Below are positions 47,313 through 57,745 of a DNA stretch of 64,000 nucleotides, piece by piece (the stretch's first letter is position 1; each line of letters begins with the position of its first letter). Made by a program: the position numbers and the translations under genes. The notes beneath the pieces are model-generated. The model saw only the letters and a list, made by a program, of their open reading frames with translations, was not told where the DNA came from and did not search any database. Source of the DNA: Trema orientale (taxonomy: Eukaryota; Streptophyta; Magnoliopsida; Rosales; Cannabaceae); the NCBI GenBank assembly GCA_002914845.1, contig JXTC01000017.1, positions 325,431 to 389,430 of the forward strand. The letters are read 5' to 3'.

Positions 47313-48235
47313 CTTCACTCCTTTTTACCTCCGCATTACACCATTTTTGCCACTTCATCTATTTAAGCTACACAAAATAAAATGATAATAAAATAAAACA
47401 AAATAAAATAACTAAAATTAGATAAAATTAAATAAAATAATGGCAAAACAAGTAAAATAAAATTGAATAAAATACATATTAAGCGAAAAATAACTTTATT
47501 TTCATAGAGTTATCACACCCACAAATTAAAGTTTTACTAGTCATCGAGCAACAAAAAAAAAAAAAAAGGGAAGAAAAGTTACCAAAAACAAACAAGAGAC
47601 AAGTTGTATTAAATGGTGATTTCTAAGGGACTCATCAGAGATTGCATAAAGAACATGCTTATATAAATGTAGAAGCATTGGTTAAATATTGAAAATAATT
47701 CAACAGCATACCCCACTTCCAATTGGATTTTTCATTTGTGTATACCTTTTATTATCTCATTGTATACAATCCGAATAAGTTTATGCAAATATAAAATAAG
47801 CATAAAATCTCTAAAAATAAACAAGTTTATAGGTTTGCTTTCAAGTCTATCTCCACTAATCTACAGAAATACTATGATAAATACTATTCTGAAGATCAAC
47901 ATATCTTTATCAAGTTTTTAAAGTAGGCTAGGGTGAAGGTAGGGTCGCCATAGTTTAGAAATCATATTACTTCTATAAACGCTACAACCTCGGTTCTTAT
48001 TATTAAGTCATAGCTCAAAAAATTTTAAAGAGTCAAAGAGGTAAGTTTTAAATCGTCCTAATCACTTCAAGAGTTAAATAATTTTTTTTCTGTTTTCTTT
48101 GTTAAATCATCATAACAAGGTTAAAGATCGTGGTATTTTATTGAGACTCCTTATTTTCTTGAAAATTTTAACGGATCACTGCAATCATTTTCAAAATTAA
48201 TAAATACTCCCTTTACTGTCCACTGGTCAATACCG
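47313..48235. other. Intergenic
   Basis: AT-rich with AAAATAAAAT-type repeats at 47385-47470. A 61-codon frame at 47736-47921 is unsupported. Confidence 0.4.
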
Positions 48236-48650
48236 AGGCTACGGTCTGTAGTCCGGATTGATAGAACCCATCACCAGAGGACAGCTCATCCACAACAGTG
48301 ACTATCCAAGATCAGGTTCATAATGGAATTATAACTGCAACATTGGATAGCTCCTTCACAACAGCTGGACAAAATGATACAACGATCTTCTAGAACAAAT
48401 GGCATAAATCTAGGAAGACCGTCGGAGGAAAATTTCACCAATTAAAGGATTTCCTTATTAATGGAAATCAGTCTACACGTTTCTGAATATTCTAATATTC
48501 TTTTATTTCCTTCATTATGTTATTATCCTTGTATATAAATACTATTTTCAGCTATCAGAATGATAATAACAAGATATATGTTTTATTCCTTTTTTTTTTT
48601 TTTTTTAAATTTCTACATGGATAACATTGACCACTACAACTAATAGGCTC
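48236..48650 (+). mobile_element. Probable LTR relic with its own TATA box
   Basis: A less AT-rich block (ACTGTCCACTGG to GTCGGAGG) leading to CTTGTATATAAATACTATTT at about 48530, then AATGATAATAACAAGATAT, the layout of a plant LTR U3/R region. Ends and a partner were not found. Confidence 0.35.
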
Positions 48651-49080
48651 AGACTCTTGCCCCAGAACTCGATTCCATTAATGTTGCTTTGACATTAATC
48701 ATTGCTTTGGTGACCATTAGCAAGTGGCTCTATTTCGGCTCCGTTGGCAAAGCTACAGCCACAAGCGTTCGGATACACAGTTCGGATTTTATCCATGACA
48801 CTAAATTTGTCTTTTGATCTTTGTTGCACTAGAAAAACTCTCTTGCAATGATATTTCGAACTTTGTTTTAGCTTTGTGTGCATGTAAAACAAGGCTTTTG
48901 TTTGTCTTCTTTGTTGCATCCTTGATAAACATCACTCGCATAGTAATATTTGGACAATAAAGTGGGACAATGATCCCAGGTACAATACTGACGGAAATTT
49001 TTTGTCAGTAAGTTTATGTGCTTTTCCATTGGGCTGTTCATCGATAGATTCTTCAGCAACATTTTTATATCTTTTCCAGA
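48651..49080. other. Unresolved coding-like block
   Basis: Two overlapping minus frames (48695-48919, 74 residues; 48868-49062, 64 residues) and less AT-rich sequence than around it. I see no known motif, and the setting beside an LTR-like block suggests element sequence. Left as unknown. Confidence 0.25.
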
Positions 49081-50523
49081 TAATAACCTACTAAATAGAA
49101 AAATACGACTTATCTTTTTGAATTGTTTTTTGTTTCCAATGTCTATTATTGTTTTTGTAGTAGTGACGCTTTTTGATTTTTTTAAATAACTTTGTTTATT
49201 TGGAAAATATTAGACAAGTTTGGGTACAAAATAAGTATTACGAACTTTCCTCTCAAAAAAAGTATTACGAACTTTTCCTATTAAAAAAAAAATTATGAAC
49301 CTCCATTTATAAGTTGTAATATGTAAAACATTTGATAAAAAAAAGGACAATCTATAAACTATTCATAAAAAACTTTCATTTAGTGAAAATTTCAGAATTT
49401 TAAAATTATCCTTGACTTGACCCCAGTTGAGAGGCAGCTGACTATGTTCGATCGAGATCAAGATTATTCGACTACAATCAAATGGTTGCTTGACCCTAGT
49501 CGAATTATTTGAGTATGGTCAAATGATGGTTTGACTCCAATCGAAAAATTTCTACTGGGTCAAAATTTTCAGACTACTGCTCGAAAATCGATCGAAACAA
49601 CTAAAAAAGGCGGCAGAAAGTTTGATTGTAGTTGAAATTTTTTGACCTTAATCGAGCGGAAGTACCGCAGGACCTGGATCAGGACTGGCAGTAATAGCGA
49701 GATGCTGCAAATGACAGTGATAGCAGAATTAGTTTAAGGTTTATTGGAGAAAAATGTATTTTAGATTTATTAGGTAATAGGATATCTAAATAATTTTTTA
49801 CATATGACACGGCAATGCGGGTTGGTTTTGAGAATATTTATTGAGAATTTTTTCTTATATTCCCATATGCGCATTAAGGATACCCCTATATGTGGAGGGA
49901 AAAATTGGAGGTTTTTTTTCTTTTTTTTAATTAGCTTGAAATGCCTAAATTATTGACATTGCAAGTATTATTGCATAGAACACTTTAAATGAGGCCGAGA
50001 GCAATCAGAAGAGTAGTAGGCCCTGGCAAATTATTGAGATCCGGAATTTCCCAGTCATTATTGAGAAACCAGATGGAACACCACGGAAAAATTATTCAGT
50101 TATTTACCGAACTATCCCTCAAGAAATTGTTGCACATCTAACTGAGGTGACATCCATATAATGAAATTTAATAAGGAGGAAAGAAAAAAGAAAAAGAAAA
50201 AAGTGTAATGGCCGGGGAGTTTATGAATGTGAATAAAAATTAGTAGGAACTGTGAGAAGAAAAGTAGTATATTAGTTTGTTATTAGTCTTTCCGGTACTT
50301 TGGAAATACATTATTTAATGTTGTGAAAATTGAGAATTACCATTTTGTGTGTAACATATATTAGCGAGCTGCGTGTTAATTTAGAAAAATGGGTGGCGAC
50401 AGATTTGTTGTGAAGATGATAAGGAAGTACAGTTAGGATATACTTTATGAAACTTTCCTCAACTAAAAACACGTGTTCATTTTCAAATCAGAGAATTGTC
50501 ACTATAGACGATAATGTTTCATT
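49081..50523. other. Intergenic with one exon-like relic
   Basis: At about 49990-50160 (+) an open stretch reads RPWQIIEIRNFPVIIEKPDG, then TPRKNYSVIYRTIPQEI, before stops. It has normal codon use but no family I can name, and no splice partner was found. The rest is AT-rich. Confidence 0.3.
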
Positions 50524-50775
50524 GGCATATCCAGTCTATATCATATTAGCAAGGTATTTTTTTTTTAAACCTATGTATATGTATTTTATTTTTTTAGCCA
50601 TTAAGTCATTATCTAATGATGATCCAACGGTTATAATGAAGTGCATGAAAAGACGTGCATTATTAATATTTTTTTCTCTCTTACTTTTTAATATAAAAAA
50701 TATGTATAATAAATTTTCATTGACCAAAATAACACCTATATATAAGTAAAAAAAAATACTATTGGATTGGTGCCC
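50524..50775. mobile_element. MITE family M2, copy 2
   Basis: The left end holds AGGTATTTTTTTTTTAAACC and the right end AAGTAAAAAAAAATAC, then GGATTGGTGCCC. It shares AAAGACGTGCA/GACGTGCACG-type interior words with the copy at 30014-30252. Confidence 0.6.
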
Positions 50776-51340
50776 TATATATATATTAAAAAGGAATTGT
50801 ATTTTCTTTTTAAAATGGAATTGTATTTTTTTTATTTGAATCAAAATACAATTTTATTTATCCAAATATGTAGCACAATTACGAAATCAATACCAAGATT
50901 GAATTACATGCAATCTATATATCATGTCTATTTTAATCTAGTGACGATCCAAGGGAAAAAATTGTATATGAGCTATTGATCAAAAGCGCACCAACTCCTA
51001 AGGGAGAAAAGTAAAGCACTATGAGAAATACTTATACCGCTCAAGTTGTCTCTTTCGAATGATACAGTAATGAATTTTCCACACAATTATCAATCTTGAA
51101 CAGAATAAGTACCTCTTTAATATTTGAATCGTAGAAATATGACATCTAGACGAAATATAGAACTAGACCTACAGTAAACTAGATCTATATTGGAGAAAAT
51201 TCCAATGAATCTAAATTTTTTGGAATATGTATCTACACATGTACAAAATGATATTGATTCAAACATAATACATCCATAAAGTTTATGGCCCCTATCACCA
51301 AAGACCTAATGAAGATACTTGCAATTAAGTACTTTTGTGA
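50776..51340. other. Upstream region of the first NLR gene
   Basis: AT-rich, no gene. It presumably holds distal promoter sequence of the NLR gene at 51587. Confidence 0.4.
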
Positions 51341-51425
51341 TTGACTGTGAAAATGAATTCTAGTTTTACGTTAATTAATTCTAAGTTTTTAACTCTTGAG
51401 TGTTTAAATAAAAGTATATATAGTT
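51341..51425 (+). promoter_or_regulatory. W-box TTGACT and TATA box before the first NLR gene
   Basis: TTGACT at 51341-51346 is a WRKY core. GTATATATAG at about 51415-51424 is a TATA box about 165 bases before the ATG. Confidence 0.4.
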
Positions 51426-51581
51426 GATGCAGTGGGGAAGGCATATGAAATAGATGACTATCACTACTAAGACTGACCAACCTTTCTAAGACCCGTTGAT
51501 TCAAAAAGAATACCCTACCCGAAGAGGATAGAACACTGATTGATCCCTGAAGAGTGCAAGAGATATAAGCAGTATAGTAGC

Positions 51582-51602
51582 ATGAAATGGAGTTTGCACT
51601 AG
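51582..51602 (+). CDS. Upstream ORF MKWSLH overlapping the NLR start
   Basis: The ATG at 51582 lies five bases before the NLR ATG (51587), in another frame, and its TAG ends at 51602, inside the NLR. Ribosomes must skip it or reinitiate to make the NLR, so it may lower translation. It could equally be chance. Confidence 0.4.
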   Translation: MKWSLH

Positions 51603-54391
51603 TGAAGTTCTTGATTGATGTAACGAGTTCAGTTCTGCTATTACTATGTGGGGTTCAAAGTGAAATTGAGAAGATCAAAGTCCAGAAAAATCACGTGGAA
51701 TCATTCATCCAAAGCACTGAAAGTGCCATCGAAAGTAGTAAGACAGCTCTAAATGAAGTTGGACAAGAATCAGTGGCAAGTTTGAGAAACATAGTAAACG
51801 ACATTGAAGATGTTGTTGACGAGTTCGAGTTTCACACAAATGAGCGACGAAGTTGGAATATTTTCAACAAAATCATTAATTTTCCGAAGACTCTTATAGA
51901 CGTGTACCGCATCGCCACCGAGTTACAAAGAATCAACGCAGAAATCAGAGAGAGAAACGAGTTACGCGGTCCCGTGGCGGCACAAGGTGGCATTATCATG
52001 AGTAGCACAACACCGAATTCTGCGCCTAGCCATATCGCCGAAGGCCGGGCGAGATTTGGGGTGTCAAATCTGTTCCTGGAAGATAATGAGCTAGTGGGAA
52101 TTGAAGATAAAAAGAAGGAACTGATGGATTTAGTACTGAGCGGGAAGCCGGAACGAACGGTTATTTCGGTTATCGGAATGGGGGGTTCGGGCAAGACCAG
52201 TCTGGTTGCAAATATCTTCAGCAGTAGTCAAGTGAAGCAACAATTTCACAACTGTACTGCGTGGGTGACTGTATCACATGCTAAGTGCACGATTGAGAAC
52301 ATACTCAAGGACACCATTAGGGAATTATTTGGAGCCGAAACGTCCGAATTAACATACCGAGAGTTAGTGGAGAAGGTCGTTGGCTTTTTGGATCAGAAGA
52401 GATACTTGGTTGTCTTGGATGATGTCTGGAAAGTAGATAATCTGAGTAGAGAATTAGATGTAGCGTTTCCGCCCGGTTCCGTTGGAAGCCGGATCATACT
52501 TACAACTCGAGATGAAGATGTTGGTTCCATTTTGTTTGGAGTTGGAAGTATGGTTCGTTTTCGTGTTGAACCACTTGAGGATGACAAGGCCATGGAGCTC
52601 TTCTGCCGAAAGGCTTTCCCCAGCCACGGACGCTGCCCGCCACAATTCGAAGAAATAGCTCATCACTTTGTTAAAAAGTGTGAAGGATTGCCTCTGGGGT
52701 TAGTGGCTCTGGGTGGCCTCATGTCTACGAAGACGGAATACGGCAAGTGGTGTGGCGTCCTTGAACATTTGAATTGGGAGCTCAGCAAAAACCCGAGGCT
52801 CAAAATGTTACAATCAATCTTGTCATTGAGCTATATAGATTTGCCGTCTCATCTCAAGCGGTGTTTCTTATATTGTTGTGTATACCCTGAAAACTATCCT
52901 TTGCAGCGAGGAAGGCTCGTCAGATTATGGATTGCGGAAGGATTTGTAGAGTTAGAGGGTAGCGGGATGACCCCGGAAGAGATGGCTGAGAGATACGTCG
53001 ATGATCTTGTTCGCCGGTCGCTGCTACAGATTTTTGAGGATCATTCGCAAGGAAGTCCGAAAGCTCTTCGAATGCACGATCTTTTAAGGCACCTCGCGGT
53101 TCGAATTTCGCAAGAGAAGAAGTTCTGCGCCGTGTATAATGGGGGGAAGGTATGGGAAGAGAGGAGGCTTTACCGGTTATCAATTCAAAGAAATTATGGA
53201 GAAGAAGATCAAACAAGAAAAGCTATCGAAAAATTCAAGGTTCGTTCGTTGATTGTTTCGGATCAAATAGATATGCATACGTCTTCATTGACTAGTTTCC
53301 TATCTGGGTTTAAATTATTAAGAGTGTTAGATCTGAAACGATCATCCACTGGTCCAGTCTTACCAAATCAAGTAGTGAAGTTTTATCTTTTAACGTACTT
53401 GAATTTGAAGGGAACTCAAGTTAAAAAGCTTCCAGAAGACATAGGAGATCTTTCTAACTTGCAAACACTGGACATTAGACAAACCCAAATCAGGGCTCTT
53501 CCATCTGGAATTGTGAAATTGGAGAACTTACGGCATCTACTTATGTGCCACAACACAAGTAATGACGGCCATGATCAAAACTTTGAGATTGTTTGTGGCA
53601 CACAGGCTCCTCCTGGCATATGCGAGCTAAAGAACTTGCAAGTTTTGGATGGAATCATTGTCGAAATAGGTAGCGACTTAATCAAACGTTTGAGTACCTC
53701 GATGACGCAATTGAAAAATATTGCCTTAACAAACCTGAAAGAAGCCGATGGCGACGATTTGTGCGTTCTAATTGAAAGAATGAAACGGATCGAGCTTTTA
53801 TCTCTCGTAACATTTAACGAGAACGAAGTCTTGCGAATCGACAGTGGTAATTTCGGGGTGTCATCGCCGCCGTCCAATCCTCTCAACCGGCTTACAACAC
53901 TTACTCTTGGTGGAAAATTGGAGAAGCTGCCATTTTGGTTTGATCGTTCTGACAGATATCTTATAAACCTTAAAGCTCTCCACTTGCATTGGTCAAGTTT
54001 AACAGACGAAGATTTCTTTAGTCGAATAGGAAAGCTTCCCAATTTGGCCGAGCTTGTGCTCCGTAATGCATACGAAGGACAAAAGTTGTTGTTCCTAGAA
54101 GGGTTCGAGAAGCTAAGGTGCCTGTCCTTGTTCTATTTCCCTGAATTGAACGAGATCGTTATAGAGAAGGGTGTGATGCCAGCACTTGGGTACTTTCATA
54201 TTTTTCACTGTGAGGAGTTGAAGAGACCTCCTAGTGGTGTTGAGCATCTACATTGTCTTCGAGAGCTACATTTAGCAGGGGTTTCGAATGAGCTTATTGA
54301 GCGAGTACGTGAAGGAGGTTCCGATCGGTCTATGGTTAAACACATTCGCCACATTTGGCACCAAGGCACCTTTCCTGAATACTTGTCTTAG
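51587..54391 (+). CDS. CC-NBS-LRR disease-resistance protein, RPM1-like, 934 residues, intronless
   Basis: An intracellular immune receptor of the Rx-type coiled-coil class. The coiled coil covers residues 1-125, with EDVVDEF at 74-80 as the EDVID-type motif. NB-ARC follows: P-loop GMGGSGKTS 197-205, kinase-2 LVVLDDVW 274-281, RNBS-B GSRIILTTRDED 300-311, GLPL 367-370, CFLYC 426-430 with WIAEGFVE, and MHD 496-498. All switch residues look intact. LRRs run from about 560 to the end, and the tail VKHIRHIWH is the usual end of RPM1-like proteins. The length fits the class. It shares long matching stretches with the NLR at 57746 (LKNLQVLD, EADGDDLC.LIERMK), so they are tandem paralogs. The pathogen recognised cannot be told from sequence. 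Confidence 0.95.
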   Translation: MEFALVKFLIDVTSSVLLLLCGVQSEIEKIKVQKNHVESFIQSTESAIESSKTALNEVGQESVASLRNIVNDIEDVVDEFEFHTNERRSWNIFNKIINFPKTLIDVYRIATELQRINAEIRERNELRGPVAAQGGIIMSSTTPNSAPSHIAEGRARFGVSNLFLEDNELVGIEDKKKELMDLVLSGKPERTVISVIGMGGSGKTSLVANIFSSSQVKQQFHNCTAWVTVSHAKCTIENILKDTIRELFGAETSELTYRELVEKVVGFLDQKRYLVVLDDVWKVDNLSRELDVAFPPGSVGSRIILTTRDEDVGSILFGVGSMVRFRVEPLEDDKAMELFCRKAFPSHGRCPPQFEEIAHHFVKKCEGLPLGLVALGGLMSTKTEYGKWCGVLEHLNWELSKNPRLKMLQSILSLSYIDLPSHLKRCFLYCCVYPENYPLQRGRLVRLWIAEGFVELEGSGMTPEEMAERYVDDLVRRSLLQIFEDHSQGSPKALRMHDLLRHLAVRISQEKKFCAVYNGGKVWEERRLYRLSIQRNYGEEDQTRKAIEKFKVRSLIVSDQIDMHTSSLTSFLSGFKLLRVLDLKRSSTGPVLPNQVVKFYLLTYLNLKGTQVKKLPEDIGDLSNLQTLDIRQTQIRALPSGIVKLENLRHLLMCHNTSNDGHDQNFEIVCGTQAPPGICELKNLQVLDGIIVEIGSDLIKRLSTSMTQLKNIALTNLKEADGDDLCVLIERMKRIELLSLVTFNENEVLRIDSGNFGVSSPPSNPLNRLTTLTLGGKLEKLPFWFDRSDRYLINLKALHLHWSSLTDEDFFSRIGKLPNLAELVLRNAYEGQKLLFLEGFEKLRCLSLFYFPELNEIVIEKGVMPALGYFHIFHCEELKRPPSGVEHLHCLRELHLAGVSNELIERVREGGSDRSMVKHIRHIWHQGTFPEYLS

Positions 54392-57300
54392 AAATAATCA
54401 ATTGATTTCATTAGTCAATAAAATCATATATATATATATAGTGTGCGCCGGACAATATGCATGCGAAAAAGAACTATGTAGTCTTCATCATTAATTAGCA
54501 TTAATATCATATATTTGTGCGTTCGACAACTTAATTTCGTTTATCTACTTGAAAAAGCTAGTTAAAGACCACAAGAGTATAACTAAAATTTTAATCTCAG
54601 GCTAAAAGATTTAGAATATTTACAATGCATGTATACGAGGGATGCCAATTCACCAAATGGGGCGGATTTTTATTACTACAAGTTTAATGAATATCAAATA
54701 CCGATGATAAGAACTGACTAAACTAAATAAGATTTTTGGAAAACAATTTTCAATAGAGATTTTTATTTTTGCTTCATGGATGGATAAGTTTGATTAAGGT
54801 GAATATGACCTACAATAGCAAGTAATTTCATCTATTTCTATTATTCGATTAATTAATGTTACATTCAAATATTTTTTCCTTTTTTTATTTCTTTTCTTTT
54901 TTAATTTTAACTTATAAGTTTAATTTTTTAAATTGTATTTAATCTGAACGTATTATGCTACTAATAGGAATAAGTAATTTTTTTGAGAATATAAATAACA
55001 TTTGTTTTTTTATGGGATGTAACGTTAGTTTTTTTTTTTTTTAAATGGTATAACGTTAGTTTTGAAATTATATATAAAAAAAAAAATTTCCTAGGAAAAA
55101 TTTTTGATAAAAAAATTAGTATTTAATAGTTTTATATTAATGGTTAGTTTTTTTTTTGGGGTATATAATGTTAGTTTTGAAATTATAAAAAAGAAGAAAT
55201 AATTTTCTAATGAAAAATTTAATATATATATATATACAGTTAGTTCTTCAGAAAAAATATATACATATATATATATATATACACAGTTAGTTGTTTTTTA
55301 TATTTTAAATAAAAATTAACAATAGAATGAAAAAAAGACAAAACAACGGAAAAGGGATTGACAAAAAAAAATTTCAACTCATAGGTCACATATAAGTTAC
55401 CAATTTTTTAAGTTATAAATAACGTTCTATATTTATATACGTATTAATTAGATTTTTATTATTTTGATAAAATCAATAATATCATTATAAACATCAGATC
55501 AAAGTCCAATAGTCCAAATAAAAGTACCCATCAATAGAGAAAAAATAAAAATCTTCATTGAAACATGATCCATATATATATAATTATAAGTTTGAGGGTG
55601 TAATAGTCAAGAAAAAGGAGAATAAATGGAATGGTATAAGAAAGTTGAAAGTAATATCCTGGAGATTAAAAATTCAGCATTTTTATAAAGAATTAATATC
55701 TTGATAATTAAATAAGAAATGTCTTTTTTATTAGAAGATATTCATTCAGACTAAATATGGAAATATCTAATAGGCCATGTGAACAGTGAAATAATTCTGA
55801 CGAAATTTGGGTATTATTTCCCTATAAAAATTTAGTCCCAAAATCTAAAAAATTGAAAAACCATGGTTAAGTTGAGGTTTTTGAAAAATCCTGGATTAGA
55901 ATATTTAGATGTACCACTGTTCTTCAAAATGTATATTTTCCAAAATTAATCAAGAAAATTAGTTAGGTTATTTACAGTAATCAATCGAATTACTTGACAA
56001 AATTAGTTTGGTTTCTTTAAGTAACTTGACTAGTTAGTTCAAGTATTTTATCAATAGGTGAAAAGTGGTATGTTCTTAAATTTTGTTGAGAGTGATAATT
56101 TTTTAAATAAAATCGGGATTTTTTAAAAATTTTAAAATGCTGAATTTTTCAATTTTTTTTTTTTTAATTTTATCATGTAAAACCAAATTTCGTCATTTTA
56201 AAATTGTTAAAGATCCACTAAAATATATGGTCTTCTCGACTTAAGTTTTTCTTCTATTACAAGTACGCACGATGAAAAAAGCTTAAATACATCTGGTTGG
56301 GTTTTGACTCAAACCCTTGCCACGCCAGCAAAACGTATATAGGCCCATTAGACTTTTTAAAGATTTCAGTTGGCCTATACGTCTGGAAATTCAAGATTTC
56401 AGTTGGGCCAATAGTAGAAAATCTTCAGTTCCAATTCGGGCTTCATGTTAGAAAATAATACAATTACTTCTCTGTTCATGTTTGTCCCGTTAGACTTTTT
56501 CCTATTGTTCCACCAATAGTCAAACACCCACACAATATTATTCCATCCCATATTCGCCTTTGCTTGATAATGCTTCCGAAATTTTTTGACAATAAGTCAG
56601 TTTGTGGCAGCTATAAATCAAAACTACAGCCAGCGGAGAAAATCCAAGCAAAACGTATAGGCCAAAATTAAAGTCTTGGGCTTAGGTTTAATTTTCGTGC
56701 CCCTGCCTTGCCACGCCAGCAACTCCCAACATTTAAATCAATTTGCTATAATTTTTAAATCCAATATTAATGTGAAATTACAGCTACCATGAATATAGGC
56801 GAAACTTCCATTAAAAATATATATGTATATATGTAGGATATCCACACGGCCTGTTACGGTTTTACTAATATGAATTCATCATCTATATAAGGCTGTAGCT
56901 TTTATTTTTAAATTACTTGCACTGTTTTAGTTACAAGGCCGTTGTTTGAGTTGTTTCCTATATATATATATTGGTTTTCATTAGTTTTTTGATTAGACAT
57001 TGGCTATTGTTTATGTAGTAGACATATTATTAATGAGTATGGACATAGTTTCCATTGAAATATATTATGTTATATATACATGTATGGTTTAGGCAAAGCC
57101 AACCAAAGAAGAGGCGAATGAGATGGCAAAAAATAAAGATATTTACCTCTGTATCAGACTCCACGGTGAATAATGGTCCATTAGATTATAACAAATTGTA
57201 AATTATATACATCATTTTATATTAAATGATTTTTATTTTTCTTGTCCAGTAAGATGAGTTCAACAACCTAGCTACCTAGGTATGCCTTAATGTCGCCAGC

Positions 57301-57745
57301 TAATTATGCTGTGAAACAACCGAAGTCAACCATCGTGTTCATAATCTCCCCTTCCTTGTTTCCATCTACAACCAGCTAAGTACCAAAAACATCTTTGATC
57401 TGACTTTTCCCTAACCAAAAAAAAAAAAAAAGTTCTAATGCTTGTTAAATTTGTTGTCTCTAAGCGACCAAAATCTCAGGTACACATCTCATATTGCCTT
57501 GGATACTTTATTTTGCTTTGTTCAATTTTTAATTATCTTTCACAAGTTAGTTCTGTTACGTTATCTATATTCTGTCTTACATATACATACATGTTTGCAT
57601 ACATATACATAAATAATCTTTCAATTTGCTCCCATTTTCTGTTTTTGTCGAACACAAGCTGAACTGTTTGTCCTACCACCACAGAATCAAACTGGTTGTT
57701 TGACAAGGTAGTCTTTGAGAAAGAATTAATTAAGAAGCAAAATTA
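54392..57745. other. Spacer between the two NLR genes
   Basis: AATAAA at about 54418 probably ends the first NLR transcript. 55010-55320 has imperfect repeats of ACGTTAGTTTTGAAATTAT with T- and TA-runs. 55790-56210 is repeat R1 copy 2. GCCACGCCAGCAA occurs at about 56322 and again at about 56712. TTGAC cores near 57322 (minus) and 57700 (plus) lie before the second NLR. No gene is seen. Confidence 0.45.
55790..56210. repeat. Dispersed AT-rich repeat R1, copy 2
   Basis: Same order of blocks as 28990-29480: CCCAAAATCTAAAAAATTGA, repeated GTTACTTGA-like pieces with TCAATAGGTGAAAA, then TTTTAAAATGCTGAATTTTTC. Diverged copies, class unknown. Confidence 0.5.
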
